A DNA stretch of 64,000 nucleotides, from positions 1,538,001-1,602,000 of the forward strand of contig NZ_OW150024.1 in NCBI RefSeq assembly GCF_933509905.1, written 5' to 3'. This DNA is from Trichlorobacter ammonificans. Lineage in GTDB: Bacteria > Desulfobacterota > Desulfuromonadia > Geobacterales > Pseudopelobacteraceae. The position numbers and the translations under genes were made by a program. Shown piece after piece: positions 1-8,643 of this stretch. The first letter of the stretch is position 1. Each line of letters starts with the position of its first letter. Below the pieces are notes generated by a model that was given only the letters and a program-made list of their open reading frames with translations, had not been told where the DNA came from and searched no databases.

Positions 1-53
1 CTGGCAAGCGCAAATACGTTTCGCGGCACGATGAATGCCACAATAATCAGGAA

Positions 54-78
54 ATTCTCTCCACAGTGTGTAGAGAAT
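54..78. repeat. inverted repeat upstream of rhuM
   Basis: ATTCTCT at 54-60 and AGAGAAT at 72-78 form a perfect 7-bp inverted repeat with an 11-base loop, ending 17 bases before the rhuM start codon. There is no T-tract after it, so an operator or leader hairpin is more likely than a terminator. The role is inferred. Confidence 0.4.
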
Positions 79-95
79 CTGAAAGGGGTGTCCAC

Positions 96-1100
96 ATGAC
101 GCAGCTCATCCTCTACACCAGCGAAGACGGCCAATCTCAAGTACAACTACGGGCCGACCGGGGCACGGTCTGGCTTACCCAGTTGGAGATGGCGGAGCTA
201 TTCAACGCCAGCAAGCAGAATATTTCGCTGCACCTGAAAAATCTGTTTGAAGACAGGGAATTGCACGAGGAGTCAGTTGTCAAGGAATCCTTGACAACTG
301 CGACCGACGGTAAAACCTACCGGACTAAGCTCTACAATCTGGACGCCATTCTGGCAGTGGGCTACAGGGTGCGCTCGCCGCGTGGTGTGCAGTTTCGCCG
401 CTGGGCCAGTACCGTGCTGGCGGAATACCTGAAGAAGGGTTTCGTCATGGACGACGAGCGGCTCAAGAACCCCGATGGTCGCCCGGACTATTTTGACGAG
501 ATGCTGGCCCGCATTCGCGACATTCGTGCCTCGGAAAAGCGCTTCTATCAAAAGGTGCGTGACCTGTTCGCGCTGGCTGCCGATTACGACAAGACCGATC
601 AAACCACCCAGCAATTCTTCGCCACGGTGCAAAACCTGCTGCTCTACGCGGTGACACTGCAGACCGCCGCCGAAATCATCCTTGCCCGCGCTAACCCCGC
701 CGATGCCCATTTCGGCCTGCTGGCCTGGAAGGGTGCCCAAGTGCGCAAGCAGGACATTCTGGTGGCCAAGAACTACCTGACTGAGGACGAAATCGACACC
801 CTCAACCGCTTGGTGGTGATCTTTCTTGAAACCGCCGAGCTGCGGGCCAAGCGGCAAACCATCACCAGCATGGCCTTCTGGCGTGAGAACGTCGGGCAAA
901 TTATCACCGCCAACGGTTTTCCGCTGTTGGCAGGTGCGGGCTCGGTCAGCCATGCCCGCATGGAGCAGCAGATTACCCCGCTCTTTCTCGACTATGACCA
1001 ACGCCGCAAAATAGAAGAGGCGCAAGCGGCGGATGAGCAGGACGAGGCCGAACTGAAGGTGCTGGAAAACAGAATCAAACATCGCAAGGAAACCACGTGA
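96..1100 (+). CDS. rhuM: RhuM-family protein associated with a type I RM locus
   Basis: This 334-residue protein resembles the RhuM family, first named in a Salmonella pathogenicity island. Its molecular function is not established, but it is often found inside type I restriction-modification loci. The N-terminus has a helix-turn-helix-like stretch (LTQLEMAELFNASKQ, about residues 25-39) suited to DNA binding; the C-terminus is charged and probably helical. The frame is open to a GTG at 66 and beyond to the window edge, but the ATG at 96 follows GAAAGGGG at a good distance and gives the usual N-terminus. The stop overlaps the GTG start of hsdM by 4 bases, so the two are translationally coupled. 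Confidence 0.85.
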   Translation: MTQLILYTSEDGQSQVQLRADRGTVWLTQLEMAELFNASKQNISLHLKNLFEDRELHEESVVKESLTTATDGKTYRTKLYNLDAILAVGYRVRSPRGVQFRRWASTVLAEYLKKGFVMDDERLKNPDGRPDYFDEMLARIRDIRASEKRFYQKVRDLFALAADYDKTDQTTQQFFATVQNLLLYAVTLQTAAEIILARANPADAHFGLLAWKGAQVRKQDILVAKNYLTEDEIDTLNRLVVIFLETAELRAKRQTITSMAFWRENVGQIITANGFPLLAGAGSVSHARMEQQITPLFLDYDQRRKIEEAQAADEQDEAELKVLENRIKHRKETT

Positions 1101-2704
1101 CCGAACTCGACCAAAGACAACTGGGCAACACCCTGTGGGGCATTGCCGACCAACTGCGCGGGGCAATGAATGCGGACGACTTCCGCGATTACATGCTCTC
1201 CTTCCTCTTCCTGCGCTATCTGTCGGACAACTATGAAACGGCGGCGCAAAGGGAGCTGGGGCCGGATTATCCGAAACTGGACGCAGGCAATCGCAGCACA
1301 CCGCTGGCGGTGTGGTACGCGCAAAATCCGGACGATACCGCCGAATTCGAAAAGCAGATGCGCCGTAAGATGCATTACGTCATCCAGCCCGTCTACCTGT
1401 GGGGGAGCATTGCCGAGATGGCGCGCACCCAGGACAGGGAACTGCTGCACACCCTGCAAAACGCTTTCGATTACATCGAGAACGAATCCTTCGCCAGCAC
1501 TTTCGGCGGACTCTTCTCCGAGATCAATCTGAATTCCGAAAAGCTGGGCAAGGGGTACGAAGCACGCAATGCCAAGCTCTGCACCATCATCAAGGCGATT
1601 GCCGAGGGGCTGGCCCAGTTTTCCACTGACAAGGACACCCTGGGCGATGCTTACGAATACCTGATCGGCCAGTTTGCCGCCGGCTCCGGCAAGAAGGCGG
1701 GCGAGTTCTACACCCCCCAGCAGATTTCCAGCATCTTGTCGGGCATCGTCACGCTGGACAGCCAGGAACCGGCCACCGGCAAGAAGAAGCAACTGGAGAG
1801 CGTCTTCGACTTTGCCTGCGGCTCGGGCTCGCTGCTGCTCAACGTGCGCCACCGCATGGGGGCGCACGGCATCGGCAAGATTTACGGTCAGGAGAAAAAC
1901 ATCACCACCTACAACCTGGCGCGCATGAACATGCTGCTGCACGGGGTGAAGGATTCCGAGTTCGAGATGTATCACGGCGACACGCTGACCAACGACTGGG
2001 ACTGGCTTCGCGAGATGAACCCGGCCCGTAGCCCCAAGTTCGATGCGGTGGTCGCCAATCCGCCCTTCAGCTACCGCTGGGAACCGTCAGAGGCCCTGGG
2101 CGAGGACATGCGCTTCAAGAATTACGGCCTGGCCCCCAAGTCCGCCGCCGACTTCGCCTTTTTGCTGCACGGCTTCCATTACCTGAAGCCCGAAGGGGTA
2201 ATGGCCATCATTCTGCCCCACGGCGTGCTCTTCCGTGGCGGCGCGGAAGAACGTATCCGCACCAAGCTGCTCAAAGACGGCAATATCGACACCGTGATCG
2301 GCCTGCCCGCCAACCTGTTCTTCTCCACCGGCATCCCGGTCTGCATTCTGGTGCTGAAGAAGTGCAAAAAGCCCGATGACGTGCTCTTCATCAACGCCGC
2401 CGAGCAGTTCGAAAAAGGGAAGCGGCAAAACCGCCTGCGCCCGGAGGATATCGACAAAATTCTCGAAACCTATCAGTACCGGCGCGAAGAGGAGCGCTAT
2501 TCCATGCGGGTATCAATGGAGCGAATCGAGAAGGAAGGCTACAACCTGAACATCTCGCGCTACATCAGCACAGCCCGGGCGGAAGAGGAGATCGATTTGC
2601 AGGCGGTTAACGAGGAGTTGCTTTCGCTGGATCGGAAGATCAAGACTGCAACCGCAAGGCACAACGAATTCCTCAAGGAGCTAGGATTGACCCTGCTGCC
2701 ATGA
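1097..2704 (+). CDS. hsdM: type I restriction-modification methyltransferase subunit HsdM
   Basis: This is the N6-adenine methyltransferase subunit of a type I restriction-modification enzyme. The N-terminal HsdM helical domain (residues about 8-150) precedes the catalytic domain. The SAM-binding motif FACGSGSLL is at 239-247 and the catalytic NPPF at 321-324, both intact. The 535-residue length is normal. GTG start at 1097 overlaps the rhuM stop. HsdM needs the specificity subunit HsdS to choose its target, yet no hsdS or hsdR follows: the next gene is a chromosomal hydrolase. The partners are either upstream of the window or lost. Confidence 0.95.
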   Translation: MTELDQRQLGNTLWGIADQLRGAMNADDFRDYMLSFLFLRYLSDNYETAAQRELGPDYPKLDAGNRSTPLAVWYAQNPDDTAEFEKQMRRKMHYVIQPVYLWGSIAEMARTQDRELLHTLQNAFDYIENESFASTFGGLFSEINLNSEKLGKGYEARNAKLCTIIKAIAEGLAQFSTDKDTLGDAYEYLIGQFAAGSGKKAGEFYTPQQISSILSGIVTLDSQEPATGKKKQLESVFDFACGSGSLLLNVRHRMGAHGIGKIYGQEKNITTYNLARMNMLLHGVKDSEFEMYHGDTLTNDWDWLREMNPARSPKFDAVVANPPFSYRWEPSEALGEDMRFKNYGLAPKSAADFAFLLHGFHYLKPEGVMAIILPHGVLFRGGAEERIRTKLLKDGNIDTVIGLPANLFFSTGIPVCILVLKKCKKPDDVLFINAAEQFEKGKRQNRLRPEDIDKILETYQYRREEERYSMRVSMERIEKEGYNLNISRYISTARAEEEIDLQAVNEELLSLDRKIKTATARHNEFLKELGLTLLP

Positions 2705-2733
2705 TAGGTGGTGAAAGGCAGGAGCGTGGTTAG

Positions 2734-2793
2734 ATGCACACGACCAATTTCATTGCCGCTTCAGACACGAAAGGCTACTCAATTACACTATGA
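2734..2793 (+). CDS. possible 19-codon leader or gene remnant
   Basis: A 19-codon frame starts at ATG 2734 after AGGAG (2720-2724), a good ribosome-binding site. It ends at a TGA that overlaps the start codon of the following hydrolase (ATGA at 2790-2793). That hydrolase has no visible ribosome-binding site of its own, so coupled translation is plausible. It could equally be the stub of a gene cut at an island boundary. No family is recognised in so short a peptide. Confidence 0.25.
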   Translation: MHTTNFIAASDTKGYSITL

Positions 2794-3674
2794 AATCCAG
2801 ACTGGCAGAACATTACCCCTTCAAAAGCAACTACCTCGACCTGGACGGCGTCAACTACCACTACCTGGACGAAGGTAGCGGCCCCACGGTGGTGATGCTG
2901 CACGGCAACCCCTCCTGGTCGTTCTACTACCGCAACCTGGTGCTGGCCCTGCGGGGCAGCCACCGTTGCATCGTGCCGGACCATATCGGCTGCGGCCTTT
3001 CCGACAAGCCGGGGGATGACCGCTACGACTACACCCTGCCCCGGCGGGTGGCGGATCTGGAACGGCTGCTGGACAGCCTGGAGCTGCCGCAGAAGCTCAC
3101 CCTGGTGGTGCACGACTGGGGCGGCATGATCGGCATGGCCTGGGCCGTGCGTCATCCGGAGCGGATCGAACGGCTGGTGATCCTGAACACCGCCGCCTTC
3201 CCCCTGCCCGCTGCCAAGCCCTTTCCCCTGGCCCTGCGTATCTGCCGGGACACCTGGCTGGGTACGCTCTTGGTGCGCGGTTTCAACGCCTTCAGCCGGG
3301 GCGCAGCCCGGGTCGGCTGCAAGCGGAACCCGCTGTCGCCGGAGCTGCGGGCTCTGTACGAGCTCCCCTATGACTCCTGGCAGAACCGGATCGCCACCCT
3401 GCGTTTTGTGCAGGATATCCCGCTTCAGCCGGGGGACCGCAATTACGACCTGATCTGTGACGTCAGTGACGGGATCGGACAGTTTGACACGCTGCCGATG
3501 CTGATCTGCTGGGGGGAGAAGGACTTTGTCTTTGACCGCCATTTTCTGGCGGAATGGCAGCGCCGTTTTCCGGCTGCCGAGCTGCACCGCTACCCGGACG
3601 CCGGCCACTACATCCTTGAAGACATGCAGAAAGAAATCATTCCTATTGTGCTGAATTTTATGAACAAGTCTTGA
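2790..3674 (+). CDS. alpha/beta hydrolase, haloalkane dehalogenase-like (OleB-like)
   Basis: This 294-residue alpha/beta hydrolase belongs to the haloalkane dehalogenase-like branch. The oxyanion-hole motif HGNPSWSFYYR is at 38-48, the nucleophile elbow VVHDWGG puts Asp109 where dehalogenases have their nucleophile, and His273 (DAGHY) is the likely base. The HGNPSW form and the lack of a cap insertion resemble OleB, the beta-lactone decarboxylase of long-chain olefin synthesis, known from several Geobacteraceae. No oleA, oleC or oleD is adjacent: upstream is a foreign hsdM and downstream a convergent regulator. True haloalkane dehalogenase activity cannot be excluded. Confidence 0.8.
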   Translation: MKSRLAEHYPFKSNYLDLDGVNYHYLDEGSGPTVVMLHGNPSWSFYYRNLVLALRGSHRCIVPDHIGCGLSDKPGDDRYDYTLPRRVADLERLLDSLELPQKLTLVVHDWGGMIGMAWAVRHPERIERLVILNTAAFPLPAAKPFPLALRICRDTWLGTLLVRGFNAFSRGAARVGCKRNPLSPELRALYELPYDSWQNRIATLRFVQDIPLQPGDRNYDLICDVSDGIGQFDTLPMLICWGEKDFVFDRHFLAEWQRRFPAAELHRYPDAGHYILEDMQKEIIPIVLNFMNKS

Positions 3675-3687
3675 GTATAGCCGTTCG

Positions 3688-4053
3688 TCAGATCAATCCC
3701 GCCAAATGATCGTGGAGCTGTTCCGGCGTGAACGGCTTCTTGATGCTGCTGTTGGCCCCGCTGGACAGGGCCTCGGCAATTACATCCTCGCCCCCCTCGG
3801 TGGTGATCATGACGATCGGTACAGCGTAGCCCCCGGCCCGTACCTGCCGTACGAATTCGATGCCGTCCATGTTGGGCATGTTGATGTCCGACAGAATAAC
3901 CCCCACCTCGGTGCCCGAATGAAGGATGCTCAATCCTTCGTAGCCGTCGCCGGCCTCAAGGACCTCCGCCACCGGCAGCGCCGCCTGGCGCAGCGAGCGG
4001 GCGATAATCTTGCGCATGGTTGACGAGTCTTCCACAATCAGTACCGATTTCAT
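3688..4053 (-). CDS. CheY-like single-domain response regulator
   Basis: This stand-alone receiver domain of 121 residues has the acidic pocket (Glu8-Asp9), the phosphoacceptor Asp56 in the LSDINMP loop, the switch Thr84 and the conserved Lys105 before Pro107. It lacks an output domain, so it probably works by protein contact, as CheY does, or as a phosphorelay intermediate. It is convergent with the hydrolase gene, 13 bases away, and lies 79 bases downstream of another receiver gene on the same strand. No cognate kinase can be assigned from sequence. Confidence 0.93.
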   Translation of the reverse strand: MKSVLIVEDSSTMRKIIARSLRQAALPVAEVLEAGDGYEGLSILHSGTEVGVILSDINMPNMDGIEFVRQVRAGGYAVPIVMITTEGGEDVIAEALSSGANSSIKKPFTPEQLHDHLAGLI

Positions 4054-4132
4054 GCTGGTGCGTCCTTTCCGTTTATCCTGCCGGCAAGGCGAGGCTTGAC
4101 GACTAACGTTTCCATCCCCTGCTGTTCAATGC

Positions 4133-4528
4133 TCATACCGGTACCGACAGGTGATTCGTCAGTCGGGTGAAGTCGATGGATTTGCCCACAATGGTCAGGC
4201 GATTGTCCGAGTCCAGCACATCGGCAAACAGGTCCCCGATATCGCTGCGAGACGAGATAAGCAGCACTGCCGTCGGCATCTGCCGTCGCGGATGGTCCTG
4301 TTCGAACAGCCTGATCATGTTGAAGGTTTCCCGGCCGTTCATGATCGGCATGTCGTAATCCAGCAGCACGGCACTGTACGGTTCGCCCTGTTCAAAGGCA
4401 TTGATGAACTTGAGAACGCCGTCTCTGCCGTTTTCAGCCTCGTCAACCGTCCCCAGCCCCAGGTGGCTGAAGGCAACCGAAACCATTGATCTGAAGGAAA
4501 GATCGTCATCCACGACCAGAACTTTCAT
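4133..4528 (-). CDS. single-domain response regulator
   Basis: This is a 131-residue receiver domain with N-terminal VLVVDDDLSF (acidic pocket), phosphoacceptor Asp in LLDYDMPIMNG and an Ser-Ser switch (LLISSR). The conserved lysine is in GKS near the C-terminus, where the usual Lys-Pro pair is weaker. The start at 4528 is chosen because GGAGGTG lies 6 bases upstream on the minus strand; a longer frame to 4570 has no such site. It has no output domain and sits between a CheY-like gene and a NarL/NarX-like pair, so all four may act in one signalling set. That link is inferred. Confidence 0.88.
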   Translation of the reverse strand: MKVLVVDDDLSFRSMVSVAFSHLGLGTVDEAENGRDGVLKFINAFEQGEPYSAVLLDYDMPIMNGRETFNMIRLFEQDHPRRQMPTAVLLISSRSDIGDLFADVLDSDNRLTIVGKSIDFTRLTNHLSVPV

Positions 4529-4672
4529 GGCTGAACACCTCCATTTCCCGGTGAGCGAACGGTCATGCACACAGATGCCGACAGGGAGTCCGATGGTTGC
4601 AGGATACGTGCGCTTCGCGACAAACGACAGTCGGATAAATCGGAAGGAGGGGGTCGGGAAAATCCCGAGGGG

Positions 4673-5332
4673 CTATTCGGGGGAAATGAGGCCGCTTCTG
4701 ATGGCGTAACGGGTCAGGTCGGCAATGCTGTGCAGGTTGAGCTTCCTGGTTACCTGGGCGCGGTGGGTCTCCACGGTTTTGACGCTGATCCCCAGGTGCC
4801 AGGCGATCTCCTTGTTGTTGCTTCCCTGGGCCAGCATCTTCAGAACTTGGGTTTCACGGGGCGACAGGGTGGGCAGTGCGGTCTGGTCGGCAGGATCAAC
4901 GGTGAGGCCCATCAGGTTGCGCACCACGGCGCCGGCAATATGGCGGCTGATGAACAGCTCGTCGCGCATCACCGTCCTGATCCCTTCGAGCAATTCGTCG
5001 GAGGCGCAGTCCTTGAGCAGGTAGCCCAGGGCGCCGGCAGACAGGGCGGCGCAGACGATTTCCGGTTCGTTGTGCATGGAGAGCATCAGCACCCTGGTTT
5101 CCGGCAATTCGGCGAGGATGCGGCGCACCGCCTCGATGCCGTCCAGGTCGGGCAGGCTGATATCCATGATCACCACGTCGGGCCGGTGGCGGCGGGCCAG
5201 CTCCAGGGACTCCCCTCCCCTGCCGGTTTCCGCGACGATGCTGATGGCCGGCTCATCGGCCAGGATCACCTTGAGGCCGGTACGGAAAATGGTGTGGTCT
5301 TCAACCAGTATGACGGTAATGGTGGTATCCAT
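4673..5332 (-). CDS. NarL/LuxR-type response regulator
   Basis: This two-domain transcription factor has an N-terminal receiver (phosphoacceptor Asp57 in IMDISLPDLDG) and a C-terminal LuxR-type helix-turn-helix (LSPRETQVLKMLAQG, then SVKTVETHRAQV). The size, 219 residues, is typical of the NarL/DegU group. Two in-frame ATGs lie at 5338 and 5332; the second is preferred because GGGAG sits 7 bases before it. The histidine kinase gene directly upstream on the same strand, 27 bases away, is of the NarX/DegS type, its natural partner. The target genes are unknown. Confidence 0.93.
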   Translation of the reverse strand: MDTTITVILVEDHTIFRTGLKVILADEPAISIVAETGRGGESLELARRHRPDVVIMDISLPDLDGIEAVRRILAELPETRVLMLSMHNEPEIVCAALSAGALGYLLKDCASDELLEGIRTVMRDELFISRHIAGAVVRNLMGLTVDPADQTALPTLSPRETQVLKMLAQGSNNKEIAWHLGISVKTVETHRAQVTRKLNLHSIADLTRYAIRSGLISPE

Positions 5333-5359
5333 GGGCATACTCCCTGCCGGAGCCCTGTG

Positions 5360-6886
5360 TCAGTGGCCGGTGTGGGCCTGCAACGGAATCCGAATCGAGC
5401 AGCAGCTTCCCTGTGCCGGTGCCGATTCGACACAAAAGGCCCCGCCCAGCAGTCCGATGCGCTGCCGTACGTGAAAGAGACCGAACGAGTTCTGATACAC
5501 TGCCTCGTCAAGGGTTTCCACCGCAAAGCCCCTGCCATCGTCCCGCACGATGATCGAGATGCCTGCGTCGTCGCGATCAATGACGATGGCAACCGACTGC
5601 GCGTCGGCATGCTTGACGATGTTGATCAACAATTCCTTGACAATGCTGAAGAGGGTGGAGCGAAGGGAAAGCGGCACCTGCGGCAAGGGGCTCCGCTCCT
5701 CGACCGAGACGGAAAAACCGTGGGCAGCCCCCAGGTCGGCGGCCAGTTTGGCCACGGAGGGGGTCAGTCCCAGTTTCTGGAGCAGGGGCGGACTGATCTG
5801 GATGGTACGATTCCTGATCTCGCCGATGGTGGCGGCCAGCAGCTCGGCTATCTGTCCGATCTGGCTCCGCTGCTCCGGGCTCCGTTCCCGCAGCCGGTCA
5901 ATGAGTATCTTGAGCAGTGCCAGGTTCTGACCGATATCGTCGTGCAGCCAGGCCGCCAGCCGTCGCCGTTCACGCTCCTCGGCCAGACAGAGTTCCTCGG
6001 TCAGGGCTGCCAGCTGCTCCTGGAAGGCGCGCAGTTGCTGCTCCGTTTCCTCCCGCATCCGCAGTTCCCGATTGAGCGCCGCGGTCCGTTCCTGCACCTC
6101 CCGCTCCAGACTTTCGTTGAAGGAGCGGAGTTTCGCCTCGATCCGCTTGCGGCCGGTGATATCGCTGTGCACCGAGATGATCCGGCCCGGCCGGCCGTCG
6201 GTGTCCAGGCGCAGCACGGTGCAGCGGTCCAGTACCCAGACATGGCTGCCGTCCTTGCGGCGCATCCGGTATTCCATCTCCAGCCGGGGAGCACCACCGG
6301 CCAGCATCTTTTCATAGGCCGTGGTGACCTGGCTGCGCTCCTCATTGCAGACGAGCCGGAGCCATTCGCGGATATCGCTGCCCAGCTCGTGGGGGCCGTA
6401 CCCCAGCATCTCCGTCCAGCGGGGCGAGCAGGTGACCTGATCGCTGGTGATGTCCCAGTCCCACACCCCCTCGCCGCTGCCGCCCAGCGCCGAACGCCAG
6501 CGTTCCTCGTCCGCCGCCACGGTCCGCTCCCGCAGCATCTGCTCGGTCACGTCGTGAATCGTGGCCAGGATCAGGGTCTCGGGACCGTTGCCGGCAGCGC
6601 AGGTGTGAATCATCACCTCCCGCAGGCCGAGGGCGGTACGGTGGGTGCTGTTGATGGTCTGTTCGATCCCCTGGGCAGCCAGATTCAGTTCGGCAAGGGT
6701 CACCCCCGGATGGTGGGTGTCGAAATCGTAGAAATACCGATCGGTTTCGTCGTCGGTCGCCAGACCGTAATAGGCGCGGGCCGCGTCGTTGGCCCCCAGA
6801 ATGCGGCCGGTTTCCGCCTGAACCACCATCTGCGCCGTGGCGTTGCACCGGAAAAAGGCGTTGAATAGGCTGCCGTTCAGCAGCAT
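5360..6886 (-). CDS. PAS-domain sensor histidine kinase, NarX/DegS type
   Basis: This cytoplasmic kinase of 508 residues has no membrane segment. PAS domains cover about 5-120 and 125-250, the second ending in the DITGRKR motif. A coiled coil (255-300) leads to the HisKA_3 phosphoacceptor box WLHDDIGQNLA (His315). The ATPase domain has its N box (ELLINIVKHA) and G box (VRDDGRGF). It pairs with the NarL-type regulator downstream. The start at 6886 has AGGGAG 6 bases upstream; the frame runs open further up, but only through the end of the ABC-transporter gene. The signal sensed is unknown. Confidence 0.93.
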   Translation of the reverse strand: MLLNGSLFNAFFRCNATAQMVVQAETGRILGANDAARAYYGLATDDETDRYFYDFDTHHPGVTLAELNLAAQGIEQTINSTHRTALGLREVMIHTCAAGNGPETLILATIHDVTEQMLRERTVAADEERWRSALGGSGEGVWDWDITSDQVTCSPRWTEMLGYGPHELGSDIREWLRLVCNEERSQVTTAYEKMLAGGAPRLEMEYRMRRKDGSHVWVLDRCTVLRLDTDGRPGRIISVHSDITGRKRIEAKLRSFNESLEREVQERTAALNRELRMREETEQQLRAFQEQLAALTEELCLAEERERRRLAAWLHDDIGQNLALLKILIDRLRERSPEQRSQIGQIAELLAATIGEIRNRTIQISPPLLQKLGLTPSVAKLAADLGAAHGFSVSVEERSPLPQVPLSLRSTLFSIVKELLINIVKHADAQSVAIVIDRDDAGISIIVRDDGRGFAVETLDEAVYQNSFGLFHVRQRIGLLGGAFCVESAPAQGSCCSIRIPLQAHTGH

Positions 6887-6908
6887 GGTCGCTCCCTGGG
6901 TTCCGCTG

Positions 6909-7772
6909 TCACCCCGCCACGGTCTCAAGGAAGAATGCCTCCATGTCCTTGCGGCGCGGCTCGATCCGTTCGATGGCGCACCCCTCGGCCAGGGCCTGCT
7001 GGATGAACGGCTGCAGCCCCTCTTTACCGACAAACAGCTCCTCATGGGCACCATCGGCACGCTGCAGCCGCACCTGGTACCCCTCCAGCCCCTGCTGCAG
7101 GATGTTTTCCACGCTGTCCACCACCCTCAGCCGTCCCTTGCTGATCACCCCCACCCGGTCGCAGACCTTTTCCACGTCGTCGGTGATGTGGGTGCTGAAA
7201 AAGACGCATTTGCCCCGCTTTTTCAGGTCAAGGATGATCTCCTTCACCAGGGCCCGGCCGATCGGGTCCAGACCGCTCATCGGCTCATCCAGGATGCAGA
7301 TGCCGGGATCGTGGATCAGGGCCTGGGCCAGCCCCACCCGCTGCACCATCCCCTTGCTGTAGCTCCGGATCGGCCGGCGGCGGGCCTCCCACAGCTCCAG
7401 CAGCTTCAGCAGCTCCTCGCTGCGCCGGGCCACCAGCTCCTCCGCCATGCCGAAGATGCCGCCGACAAACTGCAGGTACTCCTCGGCGCCGAGGTAATCG
7501 TAGAACGCGGGATTTTCAGGCAGATACCCCACCTGGCGGCGGGCAGCGGCATCGGTGATCGCCATCCCGTTGATGGCGGCCGAACCGGAGGTGGGGCGGA
7601 TCAGCCCCATCAGGCACTTGATGGTGGTACTCTTGCCGGCGCCGTTGGGCCCCAGGAAGCCGAACACCTCCCCCTGCTCCACCGCCAGCGACACCCCCTG
7701 CAGCGCCTCCACCACGGCACCCTTCTTCCCTGTGTACCGCTTGCCCAGCTCCCTGATATCAATCGCCGCCAT
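6909..7772 (-). CDS. ABC transporter ATP-binding protein
   Basis: This nucleotide-binding subunit has 287 residues. Walker A is GPNGAGKST, the signature is the variant YSKGMVQRVG, Walker B is ICILDEPMSGLDP and the switch His follows in FFSTH. It is of the CcmA/NatA class that serves ABC-2 exporters, and the C-terminal 70 residues after the ATPase core are usual for this class. Its stop is 22 bases from the kinase start, and its start overlaps the TPR-like gene by 14 bases. The permease is the next gene but one, so the three form one exporter operon of unknown cargo. Confidence 0.95.
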   Translation of the reverse strand: MAAIDIRELGKRYTGKKGAVVEALQGVSLAVEQGEVFGFLGPNGAGKSTTIKCLMGLIRPTSGSAAINGMAITDAAARRQVGYLPENPAFYDYLGAEEYLQFVGGIFGMAEELVARRSEELLKLLELWEARRRPIRSYSKGMVQRVGLAQALIHDPGICILDEPMSGLDPIGRALVKEIILDLKKRGKCVFFSTHITDDVEKVCDRVGVISKGRLRVVDSVENILQQGLEGYQVRLQRADGAHEELFVGKEGLQPFIQQALAEGCAIERIEPRRKDMEAFFLETVAG

Positions 7773-8643
7773 GGCGTTTTTCCCCTTTCAATGTCGCGAA
7801 GGCGAACTTGCTGGTGCTGGCCACCCTGCCGTCGGGCTCCAGGTAGAATCGGCCGCCGTAGGGATCAACCGGCGGCGGCGACAAAAGGCCGCCCCGCACC
7901 AGTTGCCCGATGTCGGAGGGCAGCCGCCCCTGCTCCTCCCTGAACCGGTCCCGGGCCGCCTCGATCCGCCGCACCTCCTGGAACGCGGTGCGGCGCACCC
8001 GATACTCTTTTTTCAGCACCGGGTTCAGCTCACCCTTTTCCATGGCGGTCAGGTAGGCAATGGCCAGGTCGGTACGGCCCGCCTCCTGCAGGTAACGACC
8101 CGCCAGGCTGATGAAGAGACTGTTGTTGCTGAGCTCCCCGGCCCGGCGGTAGTACTCGGCCGCCTTGGCGTACTCTTTCAGGAAATAGGCATGGTTGAAC
8201 CCGGCGAAAAACGGCAGGTACCAGTCCCAGGTGCGGTACTTCATGCCATACTCCAGCAGGTCGTTGGCCACCGTGAACTGTTTGGCGTCCCAGGTGAGGA
8301 ACCCCTGGGCAAAGTAGTAGGCATCCATGTTGTACGGATCAAGTTGCACTGCACCGTGCAGCAGCCGGGACATCCCCGGCAGGTCCGTCGGCTCGGTGAT
8401 CACCTGGCCGCTCTGGGCCTTGTTCAGCACACCGCCGAAATACATCAGCACCTTCATCACCAGCGATGCCCCCACCAGTTCCTTCTGGTCGGCGCTGAAG
8501 GAGCGGATCAGCCTGATGCTGGGGACAAACCCCAACTTCTCTTCCATCGGCTTGCTGTGCATGTAGGTGGTGAACGGGCCGATCACCAACCCGTAGGTGA
8601 GTAGCCCCGCAAGCAGCACGGCAGGAGCGGCACCGCGCCTCAT
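7759..8643 (-). CDS. membrane-anchored TPR-like protein inside an ABC exporter operon
   Basis: This 294-residue protein is of no recognised named family. An N-terminal hydrophobic segment (residues about 6-24) looks like a signal anchor, placing the rest in the periplasm. The middle (about 95-220) has helix pairs of tetratricopeptide type, for example EYAKAAEYYRRAGEL. The C-terminal DPYGGRFYLEPDG resembles the calcium-site loop region at the end of type II pseudopilins. It overlaps the ABC ATPase by 14 bases and the permease by 4 (ATGA), so its product probably acts with that exporter, perhaps as a periplasmic accessory. This role is inferred from position only. Confidence 0.75.
   Translation of the reverse strand: MRRGAAPAVLLAGLLTYGLVIGPFTTYMHSKPMEEKLGFVPSIRLIRSFSADQKELVGASLVMKVLMYFGGVLNKAQSGQVITEPTDLPGMSRLLHGAVQLDPYNMDAYYFAQGFLTWDAKQFTVANDLLEYGMKYRTWDWYLPFFAGFNHAYFLKEYAKAAEYYRRAGELSNNSLFISLAGRYLQEAGRTDLAIAYLTAMEKGELNPVLKKEYRVRRTAFQEVRRIEAARDRFREEQGRLPSDIGQLVRGGLLSPPPVDPYGGRFYLEPDGRVASTSKFAFATLKGEKRHGGD

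Noticed and set aside
1-65. open frame at the left window edge
   Set aside because: It is in frame with rhuM but has no start codon within the window, and the ATG at 96 has a better site; no separate gene can be supported.
4565-6868. 767-codon plus-strand ORF opposite the kinase and regulator
   Set aside because: It is a shadow on the strand opposite two well-recognised signalling genes; composition and repeats (HGAG, GGGG stretches) are not protein-like and no family is seen.
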